Source: Toxoplasma gondii ME49 (Eukaryota > Apicomplexa > Conoidasida > Eucoccidiorida > Sarcocystidae). Taken from it: a stretch of 64,000 nucleotides of DNA. Made by a program: the position numbers and the translations under genes. Positions within the stretch are counted from its first letter, which is position 1. Each line of letters opens with the position of its first letter. Location of the stretch: contig NC_031471.1 of assembly GCF_000006565.2 (NCBI RefSeq), forward strand, positions 1,054,001 through 1,118,000. The letters are read 5' to 3'. Under the pieces are notes generated by a model. It ran no database searches, was not told where the DNA came from, and worked only from the letters and a program-made list of their open reading frames with translations. Below, one piece after another: positions 35,169 through 47,627 of the stretch.

Positions 35169-36415
35169 ATATGGAGACGAAACTCACACAGCATGTGCGT
35201 AGGCACATGGACACGCGTGTGCTTCCACTCCCTCGCATGAAGATGTCCATACTGCGAGATTCTGCTTGGCTCAAGAATGCGTGTCGTTCACGCAGACGGC
35301 AGAGCATCAGTTCTCTACCATCTGCGTGTGGGACTCCGTTGGGTATCACCAGTGATCTCAAGGNNNNNNNNNNNNNNNNNNNNCAAAACAAAAACCTAGG
35401 AAGATCCGCTGGGGAGTGTGTACGACACATATTCCAGTGGGCGTGGTGCTAACCTCTTTGAACGGTGCTAGTGACTCTCTTCGCTTCCGGAGAGTCCCCG
35501 GTGAAGTCACTACCTCTAGATCATTATTTTAGTCAATATTTAGTCTATAAGAAAGGCGCCCCAACCTGACTCCGGTAGAAAAGGAGAGAACACCAGAAGT
35601 AAGCAGGCGCACGTATGCGAAAGGGGCAACTGCACAGTAAGAGAAGTCGGGAAGTCTTATCACGTACACGCTGGCGCATATGTCTGCCAATTGCTGACTA
35701 AAAGTAGCTGTGTACTGCTGCGTGCAAATCATGTAGAATAGGACGATGCTCTTTATAGCTGGACATCCATACGGCGAAAGCTGTCCAAGAGGGAGACTCC
35801 ATCACTCCTGTTCATGTGACGGCTTTCTTGTACCATCCCGTCCTCCACCTGGCGACACGCCCCTACCTCTGAGACAAACGGAACGGCCGCGCGTGAACGC
35901 AAACAGGTTTGTGAAGAGGACATCAATAACTAGACTCATAAAAAAGACAAACGGGCGAGGTATAAGCCTAGTGTGGAAGCGGCCGCGAGAGGCATCGAGA
36001 CAGGGAGAGAAGCAAGCGGGCGCCGTTGTGTATGAATTTTTTCCAGGGTATGATGCAGGGCAGCCCCAGCGCGCTACGCACTGGGGATTTGAAAAGTGGC
36101 AAGCCATACAAGAATCTGGAAAGCAAAGACTGCATCAATTACATTCGTCTCCAAATATTTCTCCCCCTTGTTCGCGGTCGCCACCATACACACACATGAG
36201 TTTATTACGTTCTCAAATTTCCCCAATATCCCGCAGTGGTCGGCTTGAACCAAGCCGTAGACAAGTTCGACGTCGACGCAACTTCCTGCTGGTCTGTCAT
36301 TACGTCAGTTCTTTTCCAGTATGGATGTGAATACACGTACATACATGTGTATATATAAATATATATATTCACTCATTCGTGAGGCAGTTGCGTTTCCACT
36401 TTTTCGTGCCCTGAA
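35169..36415. other. Convergent intergenic spacer with a 20-N gap
   Basis: This spacer lies between the stop of the secreted-protein gene and the stop of the kinase gene, which converge. It contains a 20-N placeholder gap (35364-35383), a short TA-rich stretch near 36345-36370 and no supported gene. ORF 35746-36330 (plus, 194 codons) has no recognisable similarity or splice support. Confidence 0.6.
35364..35383. other. Assembly gap (20 N)
   Basis: A run of exactly 20 N, probably a placeholder for a gap of unknown length. Confidence 1.
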
Positions 36416-39400
36416 TCACTCGCGTTCAAATGCAGGAAGGTGCGTATGGCTGCTGAGGTGAGAGAGACTAGAACAGTCCTGATGGAGGGAGCGTGAAGGC
36501 AGGCGTTTTTTAGAAAGTTCGTTTTTCGCGAGTCTGCATCCTTTCTCGATATCGTTCACGCCTAGAAAACGGACAATCCACGGGTCCGTTAGCACATCTG
36601 CCGCACTGGGCCGTTCGTCTGCTTGTTTGCTGCACAACTGGAAAAACACAACAGGAGGGAGCTTCGTGAAAATGGGGAGAGGAATCGCAAATGAATCACA
36701 CAGCACCAACCAGCGAGCTGCAAACCTGAAAGCACGGGATTGCTTTAAGTCGGCCTTTACATAGAATACGTAAGAGTACACACAGACATACATTGCAAGA
36801 ATCGCAGAGAGAGAAGGAAAAAGAGCGAGAGCTCTGGATCGATAAAACGCAGAGAGGTACGCATACGGGCTAGGCAATAATACGTTCGGGAGAGCCGTGG
36901 TGCACTGCTCTGTGGGCATCGTCTGGAGATACTGAGGTATACTATTTACACTTACGCGTGTTCTTGCACCTGCACATGCGTCTACATATACCGATCAATC
37001 TACAGCTATGAATATGTAGAAAAGATATACACGCATATGTATAGAAATGCATGTGTATGCATAAGCGTGTAGAAATATATGTGGTGAGCAAAAGCACACA
37101 TCTCGAACGACGAGGGAAGAAGAAGGAGAAATTGATAGTCTTGGGACAGTCGAAGAGACAGATACACAAAGAAGCAAGCGACGCCGGAGACAGAAAGAGA
37201 TGACGAAAGACACATAGAGAACCGGAGGAGCGGAGAAACGGAAACAGGAAAGAGAGTGAAACGTACACGGAGTATCAGGGAGCGAGCCTCGTGAGAGATC
37301 GTCGGGTGGAAGGGGAGGTCGGTGAGCTCGCATATCTGATTGAAAAGAGCCTCCTGTTCAGCAAAAGAAATGGCACCATTGGGCAACATTCAGGGCAGCT
37401 AAATCGGAGGGTAGTCAGATCACTCCAACCGCTGCCGCCGAGGTGCAAGCCTGCATCTGATCAAATGAAATATCTGCATTTCTGAGACTGATTTGACATG
37501 CCTACCTGTTCATGAGCACATATGCATGTATATATATATATATATATATATATACTACTCCTATCAGTGCTACCGCGCCATATATGCATCTCCATATATT
37601 CCTAAATAATCCAATGTTTTTGTCGATTTTGATTCCTACACCAACCGCGTTTACGCACAAATGTTTGTGCACGCGAGTATGTCCATCTGGGTACTGGTGC
37701 ATCTGTAAGTTTGTGCCTCTGGAGACTCAGTCTTCCACAAACACAAGCATGCACATGCATACGTTTCATCCAGACCATAATTCGATCTATCTTCATGACA
37801 GTCTCTCTACATATCGATGTGTGCGTATGTGGGACCACAGAAAGGCCATAGCAAGCGGCCTAGAGCGGCTGTTGAGAGACGGCAATCGAATGGAGTGGTA
37901 CGTTCACCTTTGAATCCCCTAGGAAGGGCGGCTGTCCCATAAGAAGCTCGTAGAGGCAAACGCCGAGACACCAGAGATCAATACGCATGTCGTACGGTTC
38001 TTTGCGAACTATCTCCGGAGCCAGATCTGCACGACACAGCCGGCGCACCGCTCCAGCGCATTCAGACACCTGGAACGACATAGATTGGCCTCACTTGCTG
38101 TTTGTATGCAGGGCTCGCGCGGGAGACCCCCGAAGCAAAACACTACAGACAAAGACAGATCTCCACGTGACGGAGGCAAGAAAGCGACCAAGGGAGACAG
38201 CAAGATGGAGAACAACGGAAAGCACAAGAGGGGGAGAACAAGAGAGAGATAAGGAGGGAGAGCAAGAGGGAGAACAAGAAAGAACACACGCGCGAGAATA
38301 AGCGAGAGTTCAAGAGGGCAGACAAGACGAGAACAAGAGGGAGGAAGAGAAGACAAACACAGAAATGGGATGGGGGAAACACTCACAGGTTGCCGTCCCG
38401 CAGAAAGTCGTTCGCTTGTGCGTCGCAGACAGCAGCTTCGAAGAAGATGGTGAAGGCGTAGACGGAGAGGAAGACGATGTGCGTGTATCGATGTCGCTCG
38501 CGTCTCCGCTATGAGGAGACGGACAGTAGCAAGCGAAGCCAAAGTCAGCGATTTTCAGTTGGCCGAAGCGATAGAGCGAAGATGGCCGCACAGCAGTCAA
38601 GCGACTTGCCATGTGCCCGCATACGGTCGCACGTTGACTCCCGGTTTCGACGTCAGGTCCACAGGAATCTAAAGGGAAAACAAGCGACGGCGAACGACGA
38701 AACGCCAGGCCAGCCAACATGCAAGCGAAGCAATTGGTGCAAAGAGAGAGGAGTTACGAGATCAAAACAGAAGGAGGCAAGAACGAGAGAGAGGAAAAAA
38801 GAAGGCAGAAACAGGGACTGAGGGAGAAACAGCACAAAACGCAGAGCGGCCCCGTGTCCTCTCAAGGAATCCTCCGTTCCACTCCGGCTCTGTGCAGGAT
38901 AGAGGCTCGCGAGAGAGACTGTGTGAATCAAAACCAACGCTCCTGTAGATCATCGGCCGCTGCAACGAATGCGTCTCAAAGTGCTCAACGCCAACGCCAT
39001 CAAACAGAGGCACGAGCACGGTTGTCAAAAACACACCTTTTTCGTGAACGGCTGGTCCGGTGCTCACCTAGAGACTGCGTTTCCTCTACGTCAAAGTGAA
39101 GAAGGAGATTTTCAGGTTTGAGATCTGAAAGGAAGCAAGGAAGAAAGAGCAAGAAACGAATGCGCCAGCGGCGGAAGACAACCGCTCCTCCCCCCCCCCC
39201 CCCCAAAACGAGCGAAGGAGAAAACAAAGGGTGGGAATGAAGAAGAGAGACCACGTCAACTGCCCTGTGTTTTGCCTTCCGAGACTCAAACGCGAACATG
39301 TCCGACGTGCCTCTACACGTATTTCACACCCACACTGTTACACATTCCTGCTAAACAGTGTCTAGATTCGTGCATGTATTCATTCCACGTACACCAATAA

Positions 39401-39453
39401 ACGACGTCGAGAGACAGACAGCGAGAACGATGCTCACTGATATTGATCCACTG

Positions 39454-39496
<43 letters not shown>

Positions 39497-42400
39497 TGCA
39501 GTCGTGACATAGTTGGCGTTACCTCTGTGGATAATGCCTTTTCCATGAAGATAGCAGAGCGCATCGGCAAGCTGGAAAATGAGCTGAAAACGAATAGACA
39601 AAGGAAAGGAACGATTTTGACGAAATAAAAAGACACGAGAAGACGGTACTCATGCATAACTCTGTTTTCCATCGTGAACATGTTTCCTTGGCTTTCCAAG
39701 CTTCACCGTCTGCACCTCAATCACAATCGCCCGCAGTGATACACACATTATACACCCCTACACGCCCCACCTAGCTGTGTCCCTGCAAGTTATCCGTAAA
39801 TCTATACATGCCTGCTCAAATTCTGATGACTACATAAAAAACGTCGAGACCACAAAAAAATTAGAATATAGGTGTTTTTATGGGCGCCTGCACGTATATG
39901 TACATACATGTGTATGTACATACATGAATATTAATTATCTGGACTCCAACGTGTGTGTGTTTTTGCGTATATGTGTTTACATAAGAGCTTGTATTGCGTG
40001 CAGAAAACGCATTCAAAAATGGACTGTTTAGCTGCAATTCGCTCTGCCAGATATATCGCCTTTTCTTTCACTCCTCGAATTCAACCCACGTGGGCAGCTT
40101 CCGTCTCCTGAATGTGGTGGCAGCGCCTGAACAGCCACAGACACGCAGCAGTCAGAGACCGCGAAACGCGAGCGTCGCGACAAACTTTTGGCAAAAAGAA
40201 ACGGGCGTGAAGCACGCGACAACGGGAAAGCGAAGGCACCGAAGAGAGAGGGAGAGATGAGGAGAAGCGAGGAGGCGTTCTCGGCTGTCAGGCTGAGACT
40301 CCAGCTACCTCTGCAAGAAGAATAGCTAGAGGAAGAGAGGACGACGAGGAAAAACTAGCTGAGAACAACAGTCGACAAAGCGGGCACAGAACATAGGGGA
40401 AAAGAGACAGGATAAACATTGGAGATATGGACTGAAAGCAGAGTGCTCACTTCAGCCGGTCGCGGAGGGTCCCGCCATTGGCATATTCGAGAACGAAGTA
40501 GAGTTGTTGGTCGTCTTCGAAACTGCTGAAGAAGCGGACGATGTTCGGGTGCCTGTTCGGGCGTCGCAGACATCTCAGGGAAATCAACAAATGCACCACC
40601 AGGGAGAAACAACGCCGACAAAAAACCACCCGTGCGCGACTCGACGGCGTTCTTCCCTCGGCGCTGTACCATTTCTCGCATCGACATACAGGTAGATCTC
40701 AAACTATAGACCTAGCCCCTCCGCGACTGTATACAGAAGAGTCAATTCTGTGGGTTGCAGTGTTCTCTGCATGTGATTCACTAATTCAGAGAGGTAGCCA
40801 AATATGCAGTGACAAGCGCGACACCTCCAGGCAACCATCGGTATTTCCGCTCGTCTGAGATCTTGACGTCCCCACTGCTTTGCTCTTTCGTCTTCTTGGC
40901 CTCAACGTTGTTCTATCGTTTTAGTTTCCGTTGTTTTCCTCCGCGTACTCGAGACCCAGGTGGATATCGCGCTCTTTCTTGACTTGCTCTCGGATTCGCA
41001 TTTGGGCAATGTTCGCCTTGGAGAGAACCTTGACGGCAGCGACGGTGTCGTTTTCCGAAAATCCTTCTTCTTTCTCTGTCCTCCTCGCGGTCTCTTCTTC
41101 TCTCGCATTCTCGCGTCCATGTTCTCTCTCGCCTCCACCTCTGCTCGTTCCCTCTTCTCTCCTGTCTTCCCTCTTGGTTCTCGCTCCGCCTCCTGCGTCT
41201 TCGTCTGTGCGTTCGCGCTCCTCTCGTGCCTTTTCTTGTCCCTGTGCAAAGGAGCGAGAAGCAACGTGGCGTCGCGTGCGGCTGTGGAAGCGCAGAAGGT
41301 CCTCCAGCAGGGGCCCTCCGATGCAGCGGGCGCGGTGGACTGTGCCGGTGCTGAGAAGAAATAAATCGATAAAGAAAACTCCGCGTAATGAGGGTGAGCG
41401 TCTAGTGCGAAGACGCGGCAAGGATAGAGAAAGAGGGGAACGCGAACCACAAAACTGGAGGAAAAAGAAACCTGGAGCTCGTCGCGAGCAAGACATCCGC
41501 TCTAGGTATGATGCGCCCACCCAGGCAAACGTTCACCTTTGTCCCCTTCTTTTGTTCTTCTCTTCTCTTTTCTCGTCCTCGCTCTGTTTCAAGACTTTCC
41601 TCCTCACCGGCCGCAGCCGATCGGCAGATCTCCGTCCGCACAGAAGTCTTCTATTCTTGGTTCCGTTCTGATGGCGGGCGTCGTTTCTTTTGTGCCTGTC
41701 CGCGTTCTATCTCTGGGATCCTCCTCGAATCCTAACCCCTTTCTGTCTTCTGCTCCATGCACGGGCGCGGCCATCTGCGGTCCGACCCCTCCGGCGCCGT
41801 CTCTTTTCTCTGCCAGCTCGTCCCCACGACTTGTTTTCCTTTGGCCTGCATCTCCTTCGTCCGCTGCTCTCTCTGCTGACTTCGCCTTCTCCCTATCCGT
41901 CGCCTGTCTCTGTAGAGCGGAAGAAGCGTCCCCGTCTCCAGTGCCCTCGCGTCCGTCTGCGTCGCCGCTCCCTCCACTCGCGCCTCCAGCCTGTCTCTTC
42001 TCTCCCGTGTTCTGCTTCTCCTCATCCCCCGTCCACGCGGGGGACGAGGAACCTACCTCGAAGCCGCTCTGCGAGAGCCACTCCAAGTAGGAGACATTGT
42101 GGGAGAAAGACGGACGCTGGGAAGAAGTCAGCGACGCGTTCTTGGAACACGAAGATGCAGCCACGGTCTGAACGACCGCGGCAAGGGGTCGGCGCGCCCG
42201 ACAGCCAGCAGAGGGCCGATGCGATGAAGTGGAAGAAGGGCAAGGCACTGAATTCGAAGAACGGGGAGCAGGCGGCAGACCTGCCTTCTGCAGTACCTGA
42301 ATCCGGTGCTTCTGGACAGGCGGTAGAGCAGAGCATGAAGAGGCAGGTGGAACAGACGCAGAGGCGCATGCAGAAGAGAAAGAAGAGGAAGAGATAAAGG

Positions 42401-45400
42401 TAGAAGGGTGGGAAGAGTGGAAAGAGGAAGGGGAGGGCGCGTGAGAAGGCGTGCATGAGGCAGTCTCGCTGGACCGCTTTTTCAAGTACGTTTTTGTTGC
42501 CGATTGTCGAGACTGGAAACTCAAAGACCGTGTCTTCCGGATTCCTTGTTCCGCGTCCTCTCTTTGTCGCGTTAGTATGTCCCCCCGTGTTCGCTCCTCT
42601 CTACCTACAGACTGGCTGATTCGCCTCGGCGGAACCGGCGGACGAGTAAGCCTGGAGCGTGCTTGCTCGTCGCGACTCTGACTTCTGTTCGCGTGGAAAG
42701 AAGCTGCTCTGCCGCCGTCTCCGTCTTTTCCATCCTCATATGACTTCATCCCCTTCTCACGCACATCTCTTCGTCCTTCGATGCTTCGCCCCGCCGCCTC
42801 TCCTCGTCTCCCTCGTGCACCCGCTCGGCTCGTTCCCGGCCCTCGCGGCATGTTGGGCGAGAGCAGAGCGACAGATGACGGAACCGAAGACGATGGAGAG
42901 CAAGCAGATGACGAAGACGCGAAAGGGAAGGCCGACGTAGACGGAACGGATGCGTTCCGAACGGAAGACGGGCAGCTGCTTTCACCTTCTCGTTCTGTCT
43001 TCTCTGAGGGAGGTTTCTGAGGCTCGTGAGCAACTCGCACAGAGAGTGATCGAAGCCTCTTCCGGTGCGCTTCATTTTCTCCCTTGCGCAGGCAAGGCTG
43101 ACTCGTTTCTCGATTACACTCTCCTGCTGCACTTTCTCCGCTGTTTCTTCGGTGCACTGTTTCCCAGTTCGCCTCACGCAGTTTGCCTCTTGCTGCTTCG
43201 TTTTCGTCCCCGTCGCGAGTATGCTCCGCTGCAGAGCCTAGCCACCTTGTCCGGACAGACACTGACAGTCCAGAGTCTGTCTGCGAAGACGGTCGACTTT
43301 CCGTTTTCCTCGCCGTGATTTGCCCCTCAGTCCTGCCGTTTCCGCTCTTGTGCGCCATCACCACCTGTCGCCGTGAATCCTCCTCTTTTCCCATTTGCTT
43401 CTTCTGGGCGCTTGGGTTAGCGAAGCTCAACTGCCCGCCGCGAGGCAACACATCGACGGACTCTGACGACTCACGAGCAGCGGAGTCGCGATCGAGGGTA
43501 GGTGGATACAGACCAAGTATCTCCTTCCTTTCAGAAACCAAATCGCTTATCGGAAGAGGCATGCGCAGCGTCGGATGCGGCTCGCGCCCACAGCACCCAG
43601 GCCGGGGCGCCAGTGGAACTGTTTGGCTTTTCGACGGTCGCTGACTTGTCCTCCGCTCCGCAGACTGCTGGCACGGTCGGAGCGGCACTCTTCCTGCTTC
43701 GTTGTCTCCCTTGTGTTTTCCGGCATCTGCAGCACCCCCGTCTCTTCTCCTAAGGCCACTGGACCCCCAGCCGCCGAAGTGAGGTGGCTCTTCAGGCAAT
43801 GAAGCTCTTCGATTCTTGTGACGAGCATCTTTCCTGTCCTCGGTTTCGCGCTTCTCTCCTGTCCCATCTCCGACTCTCTCTACCTCCTGGCGAGTCGCCT
43901 CCTTCCCGCTTCTTCTCTCTTCTGCCTCCGCCCCCCGTTGGCTTTTGTAGCATCCTGACAGACGCGCATCAACGCCGGCAACGTCCTCGCGCTCCCTCGA
44001 GCGAGGCGAGAACCAGCACTCTGTGCTTCGTCCGTTAATCTGCAGCTCTGCGGGTTCAGATTCGCCCACCTTAGTTGCGGGGTCCGACTCTTTTCGTCTT
44101 CCTCCCGTTACACCCTTGAGACCACAAAATGCCGTGTGTCTCCTTGTCTCTGTGTCGGAGGCAAGGGCAGTCTTCGCCCCTTCTCCAGCGACCTCTGCCC
44201 TGCCAGGTTCTTGTTTCCGGCTGCCAAAACGAGGCGAAGAAAGCACGTCGGTCGGCGTGAAAGTATCTGCGCTTCTCTTCGCATGCGAGAAGAAAGAGAA
44301 GCTCTCTTGATAGGTCTGCGCCGCTTCTTCTCGCCCTGCGCCAGGCCACCCGATCGCCGCGTTTGCCTCGCCAAGAGGGTAAGCCGGGAACCCGTTCTCC
44401 CCGGGGATGTCCGCAAAGGGAAATGTGTGCGGCGATCGCGTGCGTTCGCTGGCTCGCAGCTCTTCCGGGGCTCCGGCAGAGCCGAACGCTGAAGGAGACG
44501 GAGCTGCAGAGGGAAACTGAGAGCGCCGAGCAACGCCACGGAAAGCAGGCGTCGGTGGGCAGGAAGAGACTGCGACGACTGAAGGAGAAGACGAGTTCGG
44601 AGAGGGAACCAACGAAGAAGGACGACTGAACGGAGCAGGACAGGACGGCGAGACGCGCACCTCCCGCGTCCGTGACGCAGACCTTTGTAGAGCGGCTACT
44701 GAAAGAGAAGGCGGCGCTGGATTGCGCCATCGAGAAGGCGCCCTGGATGGAACGGCAAGCGGTGCTTGACGAGAGGCAGACGCCAAAGTCGCTGGACAGG
44801 GGCAACGGCCTGGCTTACCTGCGCGTTTTCCGATCTCCATCTTTTCCTGAGGTGGGTGGAACACATGAGAGAATGCCTTCCCGATACGGCTCTGCCGAGG
44901 CGTCTTCTCTCGCTTCTCGTTTCTCTCTTCCTCTATCTTTGCTCTTCGCTCCCGACCCCGTGTAGCCCCCAGCAGCGCGACTCGCGGAAGAAATGGCTCG
45001 CCTCGAACATCCGTCTCCCGCTCCGGTCCACGTTTTCCTTCAGACTCGCAGGGGACGCTTGTTCGCGTTGTTCTTCTTTTCTCTCCCCCAGACGTTTTCA
45101 AATCCCTGCCTCGCATGTGGTCGGAAAGAGCAGCGTCTCTCCGCTTCGTTCTGGGCGCTGACACGAGTCTCTGCGACGAGTCGCGCAACGAAGACGAAGG
45201 GAAAGCAGACTGCGAGACAGAAGGCAGAGGAGGAAGATACTGGCGCTTGAGTGCCGCTTGCATGCGTACCCCTGCACGTTCTCTGTCGTGGTTTCGATCT
45301 TTTTGTGTCGGCTGAGCTGGCAAAGGGCGGATCCGCGAAGAGCTCGCCTCCCGCTCGCTCTGGCTCGTCTCCCCTTCTGCGACTCTTCGTCTCTTCCGAT

Positions 45401-47627
45401 CTTCCGACGTTTCTCTCCGCAGTTCTTCTCCCTCGTGGTCTGAATCGTTGGGCTGCCACCCCGGAGAGTCCGATCTTCCCAGGCGCCTCCTCGCGGCTTC
45501 CTCCCTTGTCCCTCTTCCGAGTCCGTGGTCTCTCGGGAGTGTGGGGTTCCTCGCATCCCGTCTGTTGACTGACTCAGTTCTTGCGCTGCCCGCTCCTCCA
45601 ACTTCTTCTCTTGGTCCTTCTTGGTCGTTTGGACAGTCTCGCATGCATCTGCCATCTCGGAGCTTCTGTGATTCTTCGTTGCCTTTCTCGCTGGGTTCTT
45701 CCCTGGCGGCTGCGACCGGCACTGTCCCGCTTCGCCCGCTCGACTGAGCGGAAGAAGCAGAAAAGGCAAGATACGCTTCTTTCTGTTCAGGGAAAGAAGA
45801 AAAGCAGAAGTCTGTGGGGACCGCCGAGGGGTCGCGATGAGCGAAACTGCGTTCTGAATTCTCCTGGGTTTGGTAAGGGCCAAACACGCCGCAGCGATTT
45901 GCCGTCTCGCGGCTGCCTTCGCATGCAAATCCTGGGCGCCCTCGGAGGGCGCGGAAACTGAACAGGCCTTCCTCCTGTCTGTCTTGCTGACGACGGTTCT
46001 CCAGCCAAATGAGGTGTCGCCGCTCTTGCCGGAGAATGAGCGTTTCACTTTCGGCCTGTCTGTGCATCTCCTGCGGATGGTGCATGTCCGCCAAAGGGCC
46101 GTTGTTCGTTCTCCGGGTCGGCTCCGCAGGATTGACAAAGAGACCGAGACGACTCTCTTGAAACGACTGGCTGCGATGCAGTCGGCGAGGGGGGTCCCAA
46201 CTATTCATTGTCTCTCCCTCGTCTTGCGCGTTTCGCCTCTGTCTGCCTTCTCCATGTCGGTCTCCGTCTTCTCTCGGTCCCTGTGGGTGTCTCGTTCCAT
46301 GTCTCCGTGTCTCCTGTTTTTGGCTGAACGCGTCTGTCGTGCCTTGCGCGTGTACGACGCTTCTAGCGTCTCCACTTTCTGGATCTCGTCGCCGTCTCGC
46401 CCGTTCCTCGGTAGGACTCTGGTCGTTTCCCTGTCTCGCGCTTCTTCTGTTTCCGTCGCTGGTGACAAGCAAGTCGTTTTCGAGAGGTGACAGCGGAGGT
46501 TTCCGTTTCATCTTTTTTGTCGCCTCAACTGGAGAGAAGCCCGTGCGAGAAGAAGAAAAGGACGCAGATGCGTAGCTCGAGGACAACGAAGAGAAGGAAG
46601 AAGACGAGGAAGACATGAGCGTGCAAAGAGAGGAAGAAGAGTCGCATGGGTCTCTAGGCGATTGGAAGATTTCGTCGTCTGCTGAAGGGGGCCGCCGCCG
46701 AGAAAAGAGACAGCCGATGGGTGACGCATGCGTTCTCCTGCTCGGATCGACAGGTCCACATATGCTTCTGTCTGTCTCCCTCCGTCTTTCTCCCTTGTGC
46801 TGACTTTGCTGGGGAAACGCGAGTTCAGGCACACGACTTCCGGGCGAGGAAACGTCCGCCGCCCCGGCAGTTTGAGCACGGTCCTCTTCATTCGCGCGCC
46901 GTGGGTCTGCGCCGCCGGTCTTCCCCGGTTGGCCTTCTTCTCTCCACTCCTCTGTCTGCTCTTCTTGGCGGCGCCATCTCGCTGTCCTGGCTCCTGATTC
47001 GTGACCTGGCTTCGCGTCTTCGGCTCGTCCCGCCTCCAGGTCCACAGACAAGCGGTCGCCAGCTTGACCCCGGTCGGACCTGCTTCTGCCTCCTACGCTT
47101 TGGGGCAGCCAGGCCGCGGCTCGGGAGAACACGCTGGCGGGTGGCTTCTTTTCCCCTCGCTCTGAAGAAGAGAAAGACGACGCCGAAGAGGAATTCGACG
47201 GTGAGCAAAACGAAGAAGAAGCAGGAGGCGAAGGCGCGTGGTGGCTGAGCGTTTGTGTGTTGACGATGGAAGAGCTGGCAGCGAGGAGGCCCGAGAAGAC
47301 CCGCGAGGCAAGACCTGAGGCGGCTTCTCCGAGAAAGGGAGCTGCGTGTTTCTGAGAAGGTAAGGACGTCACTGCTGGAACAGGGAGAAGCGGGTGAGAG
47401 GAGCGCGTTTCCGAAGCACATTCGTCAGAAAGAAACGAGGGAAGAGGAGCTGGAGAGGCAGACGCAGCAAGACCGGAAGAGCGGTCCTGATCAGCAGCCG
47501 AGAAAGCTTGAGAGTCACAGGAGGAATCCAAAGAAGGAAGAGATGAAACAGAGTGAGGCGACTTAAAAAACGGCGCCGCTGTTGGCCGCGGAGACGTCGG
47601 CACAGCTCGGGTCGTTGGAAGAGGCAT
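36416..47627 (-). CDS. Aurora-like Ser/Thr protein kinase with a giant disordered N-terminus
   Basis: Exons on the minus strand: 47627-41608, 41350-40949, 40573-40451, 40126-40090, 39583-39523, 39124-39068, 38668-38387, 38026-37908, 37353-37267, 36637-36416; total 7410 nt, 2469 residues, all phases consistent. The first about 2000 residues are Ser/Pro/Arg/Glu-rich and lack known domains. The kinase core follows: glycine loop GCGRTGTV split by intron 1, AAVKVL lysine near residue 2114, KKERDI glutamate near 2133, HRDLKPEN near 2213, DFG near 2275, activation loop [14 protein letters not shown] near 2319-2332, and [26 protein letters not shown] and the overall spacing resemble Aurora kinases, which control spindle assembly and chromosome segregation. 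All catalytic residues are present, so activity is expected. Insertions of roughly 80 residues (loop to lysine), 35 (before LKIADFG) and 35 (Ser-rich, inside the activation loop) are unusual. It may be a T. gondii Aurora-related kinase such as Ark2; the assignment is unproven. Confidence 0.9.
37529..37553. repeat. (TA)n microsatellite
   Basis: A pure TA run in the kinase intron between 37908 and 37353. Confidence 0.92.
39190..39204. repeat. Poly-C tract (15 C)
   Basis: An uninterrupted run of 15 C on the plus strand, inside the kinase intron between 39523 and 39124, about 65 bp upstream (in gene direction) of the acceptor at 39124; it is G15 in the transcript. Confidence 0.95.
39456..39492. 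repeat. (TA)n microsatellite
   Basis: About 18 TA units just downstream (gene direction) of the kinase exon 39583-39523, within its intron. Confidence 0.95.

Noticed and set aside
40931..42090. Plus-strand ORFs of 183-246 codons at 40931-41671, 41539-42090 and 41690-42397
   Set aside because: They are antisense to the kinase first exons, whose minus-strand frame has a kinase motif and consistent splice phases; the plus-strand frames have no similarity and extreme Ser/Pro/Arg bias.
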